This document shows positions 1 to 8,760 of a stretch of DNA of 30,239 nt, piece by piece. Location of the stretch: NCBI GenBank assembly GCA_048594725.1, contig JBMDXA010000138.1, positions 1 to 30,239 on the forward strand, written 5' to 3'. The DNA is from JAFDZV01 sp048594725 (GTDB lineage Bacteria; Bacteroidota; Ignavibacteria; OLB7). The translations under genes and the position numbers were made by a program. The number at the start of each line of letters is the position of its first letter. The first letter of the stretch is position 1. The notes below the pieces were generated by a model that searched no databases, was not told the origin of the DNA, and saw only the letters and a program-made list of their open reading frames with translations.

Positions 1-1539
1 AGTTACCTCAATGAGCATGAGAATGCGCTAGCATCATTCAACGAAGCTTTACAGATTCGCAGACAGCTCGTGCAAGAGAATTCACAAATGTACTTGCCAG
101 AATTAGCAGTGGTGCTCCACAATTTAGGGAACCTGCGAAGACTCCGTAATGAACGGGATATGGCACTCGCTTCATACAATGAAGCACTGGAAATTCGCAG
201 AGAACTTGTACAGGAGAATTCGCAGGAGTATCTGCCAGATATAGCTATGACGCTGAATAATCTTGGCGTCTTAAAGAACGATCGTGGTGATCAAGATGGG
301 GCAATGAGATCGTATACGGAATCGCTAAGAATTTATCGGCTTGTCGCACAGCAGAATCCTCAAGTATACTTGGTAGATGTAGCAGGGGTGTTGAATAACC
401 TGGGCGTCCTGCAGAGACTCCGCAATGAGCAAGATGCTGCACTGAAATCATTTGCCGAGTCACTAGAGATTTACCGTAAACTGGCCGATGAAGATTCGCA
501 GACATACTTGCCTTATGTGGCTATCGTGCTGAATAGCCTTGGAATCCTGCAAAGGAACCGTGATCATCAAGTGGCAGCACTAAACTCCTATAATGAGGCA
601 CTAGAGATCTATCGCAGCTTAGCAAAGGAGAATCCAGCAACATACCTGCAGGCTGTCGCGACAACACTAAACAACCTAGCGAATCTACAAAGTAATCGTA
701 ATGAGAAGGAGGCTGCATTGGTGTTGCACTTGGAGGCGCTGGAGATTCGCAGGCAACTCGCACAAGTGAACCCACAGACACACTTGCTGGATGTCGCGAT
801 GACGCTCAATAATCTTGGGCTCCTGCAGAGCCGTTGTAATGATCAAGATGCAGCGATGCTGTCATACACCGAATCCCTATGTATCTGCAGGCAGTTAGCT
901 CAGGAAGATGCCCAGACACACTTACCATATATAGCATCGACACTCAACAATCTCGGAAACCTGCAGCGAGAACGCGGTGAACAGGATGTTGCCTTGATAT
1001 CCTTTATGGAGTCGCTGGAGATCTATCGGAAAATGGCACAGGAGAGCCCAGAGACATATCTATCCTATGTAGCTGTGATGCTCAATAACCTTGGAAACTT
1101 ACAGGGAGACCTCAATGACAAGACTGCAGCACGAATATCATATAACGAGTCTCTGGAGATTTACCGAAAGCTGGCAGAAGAGAACCCGCGGACCTACTTA
1201 TCGGATGTGGCAATGGCGCTAAATAACTTGGGAACTCTGCATGTGGATTGCAATGAATTGGATGCTGCGTTAAGATCATATAACGAAGCGTTGGAGATCC
1301 GCCGCAAGTTAGCCAAAGAGAATCCACAGACATACCTACTGGATGTAGCCTCTACACTTGCTAATCTAGCCTTGTTCTATGCATTAACTCAGCCCGATAG
1401 GCAACGATCGGTCATCTATGCATCGGAGCTATTAGCGCTATCATCACAGTTCGCTCATATATTTCGTGCGCAACAATACCGAGACGTCGCGCTAAATATT
1501 CTAGAAGAGTGGGGTGTAGGTAGTGAAAGGAGGGGATAG
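1..1539 (+). CDS. TPR repeat protein, 5' end outside the window
   Basis: The frame is open from base 1 to a TAG stop, so this is the C-terminal part of a longer protein; the first internal start-like codon (GTG at 70) is probably not the real start. Visible are about ten consecutive repeats of exactly 46 residues, each beginning Y/H-L-x-x-[VI]-A and containing a core like T-L-N-N-L-G, A-x-x-[SY]-[YF]-x-E-[SA]-L-E-I and a basic [RK]-[KQ]-L-A stretch. This is the kinesin-light-chain-like TPR type often found at the C-terminus of STAND/NB-ARC proteins, where it serves in partner or target recognition; that context is family knowledge. The last ~60 residues lose the repeat and form a cap. Whether an NTPase or effector domain lies upstream cannot be seen. 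A second TPR gene follows after 63 bp in the same direction. Confidence 0.85.
   Translation, partial: SYLNEHENALASFNEALQIRRQLVQENSQMYLPELAVVLHNLGNLRRLRNERDMALASYNEALEIRRELVQENSQEYLPDIAMTLNNLGVLKNDRGDQDGAMRSYTESLRIYRLVAQQNPQVYLVDVAGVLNNLGVLQRLRNEQDAALKSFAESLEIYRKLADEDSQTYLPYVAIVLNSLGILQRNRDHQVAALNSYNEALEIYRSLAKENPATYLQAVATTLNNLANLQSNRNEKEAALVLHLEALEIRRQLAQVNPQTHLLDVAMTLNNLGLLQSRCNDQDAAMLSYTESLCICRQLAQEDAQTHLPYIASTLNNLGNLQRERGEQDVALISFMESLEIYRKMAQESPETYLSYVAVMLNNLGNLQGDLNDKTAARISYNESLEIYRKLAEENPRTYLSDVAMALNNLGTLHVDCNELDAALRSYNEALEIRRKLAKENPQTYLLDVASTLANLALFYALTQPDRQRSVIYASELLALSSQFAHIFRAQQYRDVALNILEEWGVGSERRG
90..1370 (+). repeat. Tandem ~138-bp coding repeats (46-aa TPR units)
   Basis: Near-identical phrases recur every 138 bp, for example the codons for Y-L-P-[ED]-[LI]-A at about 91 and 229, and T-L-N-N-L-G/L-N-N-L in each unit. 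The unit length stays constant over about ten copies. Such DNA-level repetition favours copy-number change by slippage or recombination, and may be an assembly risk. Confidence 0.75.
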
Positions 1540-1602
1540 AAGGTTTGGCTATCCCTGTGATAAGATAGGATACCAGCAGGATCAGCATCACTATTAACTT
1601 AA

Positions 1603-3885
1603 ATGTCTATACCTGCAATGAGTAACTCCCTTTCTATGTCTGGATCTGGCAATATCGGAATGCAGGACATCCATGATTCCAAAATCGAGATCAACCAGTA
1701 TCTCAGCAAATCGGCCGACTACCAGGATCTGATCAAGCAGGAGCAGCGTATTGCGGAGTTCCTCTCGTACGTTCCAGAAGAAAACCTTCAGAAGCGGCTC
1801 GAGCTGAGTCGTGAGCTGGAGGAGCACCGGAAGCGAATAGAGGAGTTCAAACGGGATGTGATCCGTCTAGCTGAGATGTTCAATGCGATCACAATCAATA
1901 CAGAGCGGCTGAAAGAAGCCAAGCGGCTGTTTGAGGAAGGAAAGTTCCGGGAAGCGGATACAGTGTTGAATGTTGAGGAGTTGCAAAAGGATCAGAATGC
2001 CTTACTTGCGGCATTGGATAAAGCCGAACAGAGTGCTCAAGCTTTTAGAGAGCAACTGCGGGATAACGCAACTGAGTATCTGATCAAAGCTCAAACAACC
2101 GCGCTAAGATTTGAGAATCCAAGGAGATTCGAAGATGCATGCCGGTTCTTTGAGGAGTCTATTCAAAGTTCTGTTCTAGTTGCTAATCTGTACGCCTATG
2201 CTGGCTTTCTTCATTATCACGGGCATTACCATAGATCTGTTAAAGTGTATCAGCGGACCATGCTGGAGTTGAAGTCTAGCCTTGACGGCATCACGCTTGC
2301 CAAGGTTTATAATGATTTAGGTAATGCCCAAGCGGAGCTGAATGATTATAAGGCAGCCATAGCAAGTTATCAACAGGTACTAGATATATGCAGATCAACT
2401 TTTGGTAGCGATCAGGAGAACGCTGGTTTGCCTGAACTGGGCAAAGCTTTGTATAACCTCGGTGTTCTGCATTCGGACCATAATGCTTATGAATTAGCAT
2501 CAAAGGCATTGATAGAAGCGAAACAGATATTCGAAACCTCAGAAGTGAGGGATGCTGAACGAAACGCTCTGATAGCAGCTGTATTGAACGCACAAGGTAC
2601 TTTGCAAAGACGAAAACATAATTATTTGTCCGCGTTTGACCTATATATCTCCTCTTTGGATATTTACTCACATCTAGCTAAAGAAGAGAGAACAGGATAT
2701 TATGTGCAGCAAGCTGCTGTTCTTAATAACCTTGCTATGGCCCAGTATGGATTGAATCGCTTTGACGATGCTCTTGAATCTTACGAGAAGGCTCTGAAGA
2801 TCTTCCGGATCCTAGCTGAGCTGAATCCACAGGCATATCTTCCAGAGGTGGCGTTGACTCTGAATAACTTGTGCGTTCTACAACGGCAAATGCAACTATT
2901 CCCTAGTGCTATGGCTTTTTGTGCGGAGTCGAGCCAGATATACAAGGAGCTTGCTCAGGTAGCGCCAGAGAAGTACAGTCCAGATGTTGCAATGGTGCTC
3001 ATGAATCAGGCTAGTATTTCATCGGATCAGGGAGAGCTTGACTCAGCATTGGAGACATATATGGAGGCTCTGAAACTATATGAGGATTTGGCGTCTGACA
3101 ACATGCAGACATATCTTCCCAGTGTCGCTCTTCTATGGAATAATATCGGTGTGGTGTATAAACGTCAAGGCGATTTTGCTTCTGCTCTTTCTGCTCATGA
3201 AGCAGCCCTACGGATTCGACGTGAGCTATCAGATGTAAACCCAGAACCTCATCGCTCCTATATTGCGATGTCGCTATGTAATATGGGCTCTGTGCATCAA
3301 GAAATGGGTGAGGATAGGGCTGCATTAGAGTATTACCTGAAGTCCTTAGAAATTCATGAAGAACTGGCTTTGATAGATCCGGAAGCCTATTTGCCTGAGG
3401 TGGCATCAGTATTGAGAGGCGCGGGTAGTGCTTGGGATAGATTAGGATATAAGTCTAATGCGCTTAGCATATACGCTAAAGCGCTGGAGATCTATAATGA
3501 TCTTGCCCGTAGCAAAGCAGGGGTGTACTTGTCTCAGATCGTTAGTGTATCGACTGATATTGGGATACTGAAGTTACAGCAGAACGATACTGATGGAGCA
3601 ATCACATGCTTTTCTGAGTCACTGTTGCTGTTACGGGGATTAGTAGAGGATGATCCTGATAAGTATATACAGGATTTCGGATCTACCCTTGTGAAATTGG
3701 CCATACTCTATCGAGTGTTTAAACAGGATAGTGTGACATCCACAGCTTATGCTGTCGAGGCAGAGTCGGTACTCCAGCCATTTATAGGGAGTAACCCAAG
3801 GATACATGAGGACTACAGTGCCGCTCTTAAGATCATCGGCTCCTCAAAGGAGGAATGGAGGATAGTAGCAAGTGATGTAGCATAG
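1603..3885 (+). CDS. Coiled-coil plus TPR repeat protein
   Basis: A 760-residue protein. The N-terminus (residues about 10-32) carries a short motif S-G-S-G-N-I followed by D-S-K-I-E-I-N, a pattern I associate with the start of bacterial signalling proteins built from an effector-associated segment and repeats. Residues about 40-160 are charged and heptad-like (E/K/L-rich), so probably coiled coil. From about residue 190 to 720 there are TPR units, partly the same ~46-residue kind as in the preceding gene (Y-L-P-x-V-A, L-N-N-L, A-L-x-x-Y-x-x-A-L). No NTPase (P-loop) or catalytic motif is visible. It is probably a scaffold or sensor. It lies 63 bp after the first TPR gene and shortly before a HEPN-like gene in the same orientation, so the three may form one transcription unit. 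No clear Shine-Dalgarno precedes the ATG; an alternative ATG lies 15 bp in. Confidence 0.8.
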   Translation: MSIPAMSNSLSMSGSGNIGMQDIHDSKIEINQYLSKSADYQDLIKQEQRIAEFLSYVPEENLQKRLELSRELEEHRKRIEEFKRDVIRLAEMFNAITINTERLKEAKRLFEEGKFREADTVLNVEELQKDQNALLAALDKAEQSAQAFREQLRDNATEYLIKAQTTALRFENPRRFEDACRFFEESIQSSVLVANLYAYAGFLHYHGHYHRSVKVYQRTMLELKSSLDGITLAKVYNDLGNAQAELNDYKAAIASYQQVLDICRSTFGSDQENAGLPELGKALYNLGVLHSDHNAYELASKALIEAKQIFETSEVRDAERNALIAAVLNAQGTLQRRKHNYLSAFDLYISSLDIYSHLAKEERTGYYVQQAAVLNNLAMAQYGLNRFDDALESYEKALKIFRILAELNPQAYLPEVALTLNNLCVLQRQMQLFPSAMAFCAESSQIYKELAQVAPEKYSPDVAMVLMNQASISSDQGELDSALETYMEALKLYEDLASDNMQTYLPSVALLWNNIGVVYKRQGDFASALSAHEAALRIRRELSDVNPEPHRSYIAMSLCNMGSVHQEMGEDRAALEYYLKSLEIHEELALIDPEAYLPEVASVLRGAGSAWDRLGYKSNALSIYAKALEIYNDLARSKAGVYLSQIVSVSTDIGILKLQQNDTDGAITCFSESLLLLRGLVEDDPDKYIQDFGSTLVKLAILYRVFKQDSVTSTAYAVEAESVLQPFIGSNPRIHEDYSAALKIIGSSKEEWRIVASDVA

Positions 3886-3952
3886 TAGTTCTGCCGTGTT
3901 TGAGGATCGCACTGTCATACTGGTCCTATACATAATAATCATCGGTATCTAT

Positions 3953-5251
3953 ATGTCAGAAGAACCTTCACAACAGCCACCCCGCATTCAGGATATACAC
4001 ACTTTTAAGAAGATGCTAGAGGCAGCTAATAGCCTAAGTGCTATCAAGAGTGCTCTTCCGTTCTTTCGTCCTTTGCTAACTATTGCGAATGTAAACCTAG
4101 AGAAGGTAGATGAAGCCCTCTCTAATGCAGAGGAGCTAAAGAAGCAGGCTGAAGCATTCTCACAGATCCCGGATCGGTTCAACGATCTATTTGCTGAACG
4201 TGGCTGGATTATCTACGGACTCATGAACGTAGATGCTGCTAAGGGGGCAATTGCAAAGGCAGAAGCTAACGATCTTGACAGTGCTGAGGAAGACCTTGCT
4301 GTCTATCACAGTCCTGATACTGTTCGATGGAAGCTTCGCACAATGTCATCCATTAAGGCATTCCAGCCACGAATGAGGCTTGCACTGCTGGCTCTTGAAG
4401 ATTACGCAGCCGAGCGGTATCACGCTTCTATTCCTGTGGTTCTTGCTCTTATGGATGGTCTTGTTAATGAGCTCCATAGGCCCCGGAAGGGGTTCTTCGC
4501 AGAGGGAGTAGATTTGACTGCATGGGACTCAATTGCAGCTCATAGTCATGGTCTGGGAATCCTGAACGACATTCTGAAAAAAGGCCGCTATACAACAACA
4601 ACGGAAAAGATAACAGTCCCTTATCGAAACGGCATCTTGCATGGGAATGACCTTGCATATGACAACAAGCTTGTGGCTGCAAAGGTGTGGGCTGCACTTT
4701 TTGCTGTCAGAGATTGGGCAATCAAAGTAGAGAAGGGGGAGCTTGAAGCCCCGCCCCCTCAGCCAGCGCTGACATTCTCTCAATTATTGGGCCGAATGCA
4801 AGATTCCGCCGATATTAAGAAGGATATTGAGCGTTGGGAAGATCGTTCTCTTAAAGTAGGAGTCGATTTTCCTCCGGCTGGTGAACCAGATGAGTATGCT
4901 CCAGATTCTCCCGAAAGGAGGGTCGTAGAATATCTTTCGTATTGGAAGAAAAAGAACTATGGCTATATGGCGAAATGCCTCTCTAATACTTATGCCGTAT
5001 CACGTCCAGAGGGCCCAGCTCGTGTACGAGCCACATTTGCATCAAGAATCCTGCGCTCTTTCGTTATAGAGAATATTGACGATCAGGGACCTGCTATAAC
5101 AGAGATCACTGTTCTGCTCTCTTATGAAGAGAGCAGAACAGTAGTGGAGAAACAATACGTATTCCGTCTCATGTATCAGGATGAGCAGGGAGATCCTGTT
5201 GTACGAAGCCGTGGAGGAGGAGAGTGGCAGTTAATAACATGGCAGGTTTAA
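3953..5251 (+). CDS. HEPN-like (Abi-type) protein with possible NTF2-like C-terminus
   Basis: 432 residues from the ATG used here; an in-frame GTG at 3896 would add 19 hydrophobic residues, but the ATG starting M-S-E-E-P fits better. Residues about 20-110 look helical. The middle has the pattern A-S-I-P-V-V-L-A-L-M-D-G followed about 50 residues later by Y-R-N-G-I-L-H-G (R225, H230). R-N-x-x-x-H after a helical x-I-P-x-L-L-x-x-x-[DE]-G stretch is how HEPN/Abi-C proteins look, where R-x4-6-H is the metal-independent RNase motif; the RNase role here is inference. The last ~110 residues (Y-L-x-x-W-K-K-K-x-Y then alternating beta strands ending G-x-W-x-L) resemble an NTF2-like fold. It follows the TPR genes and precedes the capsid cassette in the same direction. 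Composition is AT-richer than the cassette. An abortive-infection effector is my best guess. Confidence 0.6.
   Translation: MSEEPSQQPPRIQDIHTFKKMLEAANSLSAIKSALPFFRPLLTIANVNLEKVDEALSNAEELKKQAEAFSQIPDRFNDLFAERGWIIYGLMNVDAAKGAIAKAEANDLDSAEEDLAVYHSPDTVRWKLRTMSSIKAFQPRMRLALLALEDYAAERYHASIPVVLALMDGLVNELHRPRKGFFAEGVDLTAWDSIAAHSHGLGILNDILKKGRYTTTTEKITVPYRNGILHGNDLAYDNKLVAAKVWAALFAVRDWAIKVEKGELEAPPPQPALTFSQLLGRMQDSADIKKDIERWEDRSLKVGVDFPPAGEPDEYAPDSPERRVVEYLSYWKKKNYGYMAKCLSNTYAVSRPEGPARVRATFASRILRSFVIENIDDQGPAITEITVLLSYEESRTVVEKQYVFRLMYQDEQGDPVVRSRGGGEWQLITWQV
5108..5142 (+). repeat. Perfect 16-bp inverted repeat inside the HEPN-like gene
   Basis: ACTGTTCTGCTCTCTT (5108-5123) is followed by a 3-base loop and its exact reverse complement (5127-5142). 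It lies about 110 bases before the stop codon and is fully coding. A stem this long can stall transcription or protect the mRNA 3' end; the role is unknown. Confidence 0.85.
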
Positions 5252-5292
5252 TCTGGATAGAGGTATTCTCATTGCAGCGTAATGCGCAGGTC

Positions 5293-5321
5293 TTGACATT
5301 CCCCCCAAATCTCCCTATACT
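5293..5321 (+). promoter_or_regulatory. Near-consensus sigma70-type promoter before the capsid cassette
   Basis: TTGACA (5293-5298), a 17-base spacer and TATACT (5316-5321). It lies in the short gap after the HEPN-like gene and points into the prohead protease gene, giving a leader of roughly 90 bases. The leader is pyrimidine-rich and has no clear Shine-Dalgarno sequence before the ATG at 5418. Confidence 0.65.
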
Positions 5322-5417
5322 CTCCCCGTGCCTTTCCTGCCGACGCAATCCGCGTCTGAACGGAGCCGGCATCTCTCCACTCCCATACTCTCCAGCGATT
5401 CCAACTCTTGATTGAGC

Positions 5418-7187
5418 ATGGACAACCTGTCCATCGAGCTCGTCGCGTTCGGCGGTGCGGTAAAGGCACTGGAACGGGGGGTGATCACCGGCTATCTGGT
5501 GACCTTCGGCTCCCCGGCCGAGGCGGATCTTTCCAAACGACGCGATTTCTTCACTTCACGTACCGAGTACGATCTGGAGGGGTGCGGCTATAAGAGCCGG
5601 TTCCTGTACGATCATGGCCTGGACCCCTCGGTGGGGCGCCGGAGGCTTGCCCGTGCCGAGTTGGGGCGCGACGGTGCCGGGATCTGGCTGAAGGCGCAGC
5701 TTGCACTGCGCGATGAATACGAGGCCGCGATCTACCAGCTCGCACGGATGGGGAAGCTGGGCTTATCGAGCGGAACGGCGCCGCATCTGGTGGAGCGGAA
5801 GGCGATCGACTACAACGGCGAGAGGGTGCATGAGATCCTCTCCTGGCCGCTGGGGCTGGACGCATCGTGCACACCGAGGCCGGCCGATCCCCGGATCGTG
5901 GTGGAGGCGAAGTCGTTTCTGGGCATCACCGCCGCCACACTCGAGGAATGGCTCCGGGACTCGTCGGTGAAGGCGGCGGTGGATGCCATCCGCCAGAGCG
6001 CGGGGGCGGGGAGGACGTTCTACTCGTTCAGCGCGTTCAGCGCGGAGAGTCGCAGGGAAGAAGAGCCGGAGGCGAAGGGGATCAGCATGGTCCGCTCGCT
6101 GGCGTGGTTGCAGAATCTGGCGCTCCGGCAGCAGGCGCTGTTGGTGGATTTCTGGCCGTACGACACACATCCGGATCTGCGCTATGCCGGGAGTGGCGGT
6201 TACGCCGATGCCGGCGGGAGCGAGGCATGGGAGCGCGGGGTGAATTGGGAGGATGAGACGAAAGGGCGTTATGGCGACTCATCCTGCGGATGCGGTGCAG
6301 GGGAGAGCGGAGCCGGAGCATCGGCTGAGGGAGGGCTGGCATCGGACGTTCCCGCAGAGGGAGAGCCTCGGCCGACCAGCATCGTTCCGCCTGACACCAT
6401 CGGCCGCGATGCGAGGATGCAGGGGAGACCGGCAGAGCGTCGCCTGCTGCTGCGCGACATCGCCGACGGCTATGCCGGGCGGCTCGCCGTGGCGCGGATC
6501 GACCTGGGGAAATCTCCCGAGATAGGACATCACTACAATGTGTACGACTCCGCGACGATTCTGCTAGTTAGTGGGCGGGTATCTGCCCGCACCGATGGTC
6601 TGTACGCGCTCGAGACGATGCTCGCGAACCTGGAGACGCTGCTCGGTGCGTCGTCGGCTGTGGGGGTGGCGTCGAGCGCGAGCGCCGATATGGGGAGAAC
6701 CACGCAGCAGGAACGGAAGACGATCGGCGGATTGGAGGATGAAGGGACGAGCCCTTTCACCCCAGGGAGCCGGGAGCTGCTGTCGCGCACGGCATGCGGG
6801 GATGTACCATTACCGGATGGCATGCCCGCGTACACATGGCCGGAGTGGACGCTGCTGAAGCGTGGGGAGGATGGTGGCCGTACCGTGGGATTCGTCGGGG
6901 ATCAGGCGAACCTCCCCGGCCGCAACCCTTACTACCGGAGCGACCTGCTGCCGGAGAACTGGGGGGATCTGGCGCTGACGTTCGCGCAGCCGAAGATCGA
7001 CCGGCTGGCGCGTAGCGGCGCGGATGGGGGCACCTACTATGGCGTCGGCTACGAGGAGTTCATTACAGCCGTGCGGATGCTTTATCTCTGCGCGCGGGCA
7101 GATCTGATGCGCGAGGCCCGGCAACGGGTACGCTCTGGTTCGAATGATGACTCGGCGAAACGGCCGAAGACAGGTTTCTCCCGATGA
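5418..7187 (+). CDS. HK97-type prohead protease with long C-terminal extension
   Basis: The N-terminal ~170 residues match caudoviral prohead proteases (U35/HK97 type): I-T-G-Y-L-V-T-F-G-S near residues 23-32, catalytic-type His66 in L-Y-D-H-G, and Ser117/Ser118 in L-G-L-S-S-G-T. This enzyme cleaves the N-terminal delta/scaffold part of the capsid protein during head maturation. Here the protein is 589 residues, against about 180-250 for a usual stand-alone protease. The remaining ~400 residues (patches like F-W-P-Y-D-T-H-P-D-L-R, Gly/Ser-rich linkers, P-A-Y-T-W-P-E-W and L-P-E-N-W-G-D-L-A-L-T-F) are not scaffold-like coiled coil and I do not recognise them. ATG 5418 is preferred over an upstream in-frame TTG at 5412. 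The capsid gene follows after 72 bp, the usual order. No portal or terminase gene precedes it. Confidence 0.8.
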   Translation: MDNLSIELVAFGGAVKALERGVITGYLVTFGSPAEADLSKRRDFFTSRTEYDLEGCGYKSRFLYDHGLDPSVGRRRLARAELGRDGAGIWLKAQLALRDEYEAAIYQLARMGKLGLSSGTAPHLVERKAIDYNGERVHEILSWPLGLDASCTPRPADPRIVVEAKSFLGITAATLEEWLRDSSVKAAVDAIRQSAGAGRTFYSFSAFSAESRREEEPEAKGISMVRSLAWLQNLALRQQALLVDFWPYDTHPDLRYAGSGGYADAGGSEAWERGVNWEDETKGRYGDSSCGCGAGESGAGASAEGGLASDVPAEGEPRPTSIVPPDTIGRDARMQGRPAERRLLLRDIADGYAGRLAVARIDLGKSPEIGHHYNVYDSATILLVSGRVSARTDGLYALETMLANLETLLGASSAVGVASSASADMGRTTQQERKTIGGLEDEGTSPFTPGSRELLSRTACGDVPLPDGMPAYTWPEWTLLKRGEDGGRTVGFVGDQANLPGRNPYYRSDLLPENWGDLALTFAQPKIDRLARSGADGGTYYGVGYEEFITAVRMLYLCARADLMREARQRVRSGSNDDSAKRPKTGFSR

Positions 7188-7259
7188 ATCATCATCGACA
7201 CGACATCTCTTCTCTCTCCAGCGCCCGCGCACGTTCTGCGCGGATGTATCAGTATACGC

Positions 7260-8495
7260 ATGAGAACAGGACGCGATGTGGCCGGCGAGATCCGCGCACG
7301 CAACGAGGAGGTCAAGGCGATCATCGACAAGGCGCTGGACGCCGACGTCGAGGTGGCCGAACTGGACGAGGCGGACCTGAAGAGGCTCCGCTATCTGAAC
7401 GATGAACTGGCCGATCTGGCCGAGGAAGCCCAGGAGCAGTACGGAGCGAATCCCCACAACCCGCTCGGGCTCTTTCCCGGGTTCAACCCGAGAATCGAGA
7501 AGACGCCGGGGGATCTGGTGGTGGACGACACGGAGTTCAAGAGCTGGCTCCGGAAGATCGCCCCGCGTGTGGGGATCGTCGATTCGAACGAGTTCCGGAA
7601 ATCCCCGGAGATCCAGCTTGGGAGTCTCTTCGACGACGACGCGGTGAAGACGGTGCTGAGTTCTTCAAACGCCGGCGCCCTGGTACGTCCGGATCGTACC
7701 GGCATTCTGGACCCCGGACCGTTCCGGCGTCCGTTAACGATCCGGGAGCTGGTGAGCCATTCGGAGACCACCTCCGATACGGTGGAGTATGTGCGGGTGG
7801 CGAGCGAGACCAACGCCGCCGCGCCGACATCGGAGGCGACGTCGTCATCGACGGGGCTGAAGCCGGAGTCGGCGATCACGTTCGCGCTGGAATCATCTGG
7901 CGTCAAGGCGATCACCCACTGGATACCGGCATCGCGGCGGATTCTGAGCGATGCCAAGCAGCTCCGGGGGCATATCAACTCCTTTCTCCGCTACGCGCTG
8001 GAGGAGGAGCTGGAGGACCAGATCGTGACCGGCCCGGGGACCGGGGAGAACTTCGCCGGTATCCTGAACACATCCGGGATCGGCTCGCAGGCGTTCGACA
8101 CGAACGTGATCCGCACCGCCCGGAAGGCGCGCACGAAGGTGCGCACGGGCGGTCGTGCGCGGCCGACGGCGTACGTACTGAACCCGATCGACTGGGAGGC
8201 GTTCGATCTGGAGGTAGACAACGAGGGGCGCTACTACTTCGGTGGTCCCTCGATGCTGGGGATCCCGAAGCTGTGGGGCCTGCCGGTGATCGAGAGCGAA
8301 GCGGTGCCGGTAGGGACGGGGCTGGTGGCGGACTGGCGGCTTGCGATGCTGTGGGATCAGGAGCAGACGAAGATCTACGTGTCGGACAGCCACTCGGACT
8401 TCTTCGCGCGCAACTTGATCGCGATCCTGGCGGAGATGCGGGCTGCGTTTGCGGTGCTGCGGCCCGCCGCATTTGTGGAGTTCTCCCTCTCGTAG
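7260..8495 (+). CDS. HK97-fold phage major capsid protein
   Basis: 411 residues. Residues about 1-60 form a charged helical segment like the delta domain that HK97-type capsid proteins carry before cleavage. The body has the usual family landmarks: a P-L-T-I-R-E-L segment, V-E-Y-V-R-V-A-S-E-T-N-A-A after it, W-I-P-A-S-R-R-I-L-S-D near the spine helix, L-R-Y-A-L-E-E-E-L-E-D-Q-I-V-T-G-P-G-T, A-Y-V-L-N-P-I-D-W, and a C-terminal stretch L-A-E-M-R-A-A-F-A-V-L-R-P-A-A-F-V. Length and order are normal for the family. It forms the icosahedral shell and is the likely substrate of the protease just upstream. No Shine-Dalgarno is seen before the ATG. The gene looks intact, with no frameshift, which argues against long decay of the cassette. 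Confidence 0.88.
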   Translation: MRTGRDVAGEIRARNEEVKAIIDKALDADVEVAELDEADLKRLRYLNDELADLAEEAQEQYGANPHNPLGLFPGFNPRIEKTPGDLVVDDTEFKSWLRKIAPRVGIVDSNEFRKSPEIQLGSLFDDDAVKTVLSSSNAGALVRPDRTGILDPGPFRRPLTIRELVSHSETTSDTVEYVRVASETNAAAPTSEATSSSTGLKPESAITFALESSGVKAITHWIPASRRILSDAKQLRGHINSFLRYALEEELEDQIVTGPGTGENFAGILNTSGIGSQAFDTNVIRTARKARTKVRTGGRARPTAYVLNPIDWEAFDLEVDNEGRYYFGGPSMLGIPKLWGLPVIESEAVPVGTGLVADWRLAMLWDQEQTKIYVSDSHSDFFARNLIAILAEMRAAFAVLRPAAFVEFSLS

Positions 8496-8760
8496 ATCGG
8501 AATCTGTGCTGCTCTTCTGGAGCGTATGCCCTCGGGCTGAGTTAGTCGTTAGGGCGTACGGTGCTGGAGGTCATAGCTGCTCCTTTGGTGCTGCACTGCC
8601 GGGGGCCTGGTTAGTAGTTAGTAGTAGGAGAACATGATTCGATTTCCTTTGCTACTAACCACTAACTACAAGCGGCCGCAGGCCGCGCACTACTAACTCG
8701 CACGCCAGCAGCACTGTACAGAATTGACGTACAAGATCAACCCAACTCAGAACCATCATC
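8496..8760 (+). other. Intergenic spacer with TTAGTAG-type inverted repeats and a GC hairpin
   Basis: 265 bases with no credible gene. TTAGTAGTTAGTAG (8611-8624) pairs with CTACTAACCACTAA (8652-8665) with one mismatch. Next comes a GCGGCC-gca-GGCCGC hairpin (8672-8686) and a further ACTACTAACT copy (8688-8697). The set could be a terminator or attenuator after the capsid gene, or a dispersed palindromic element. Confidence 0.55.
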
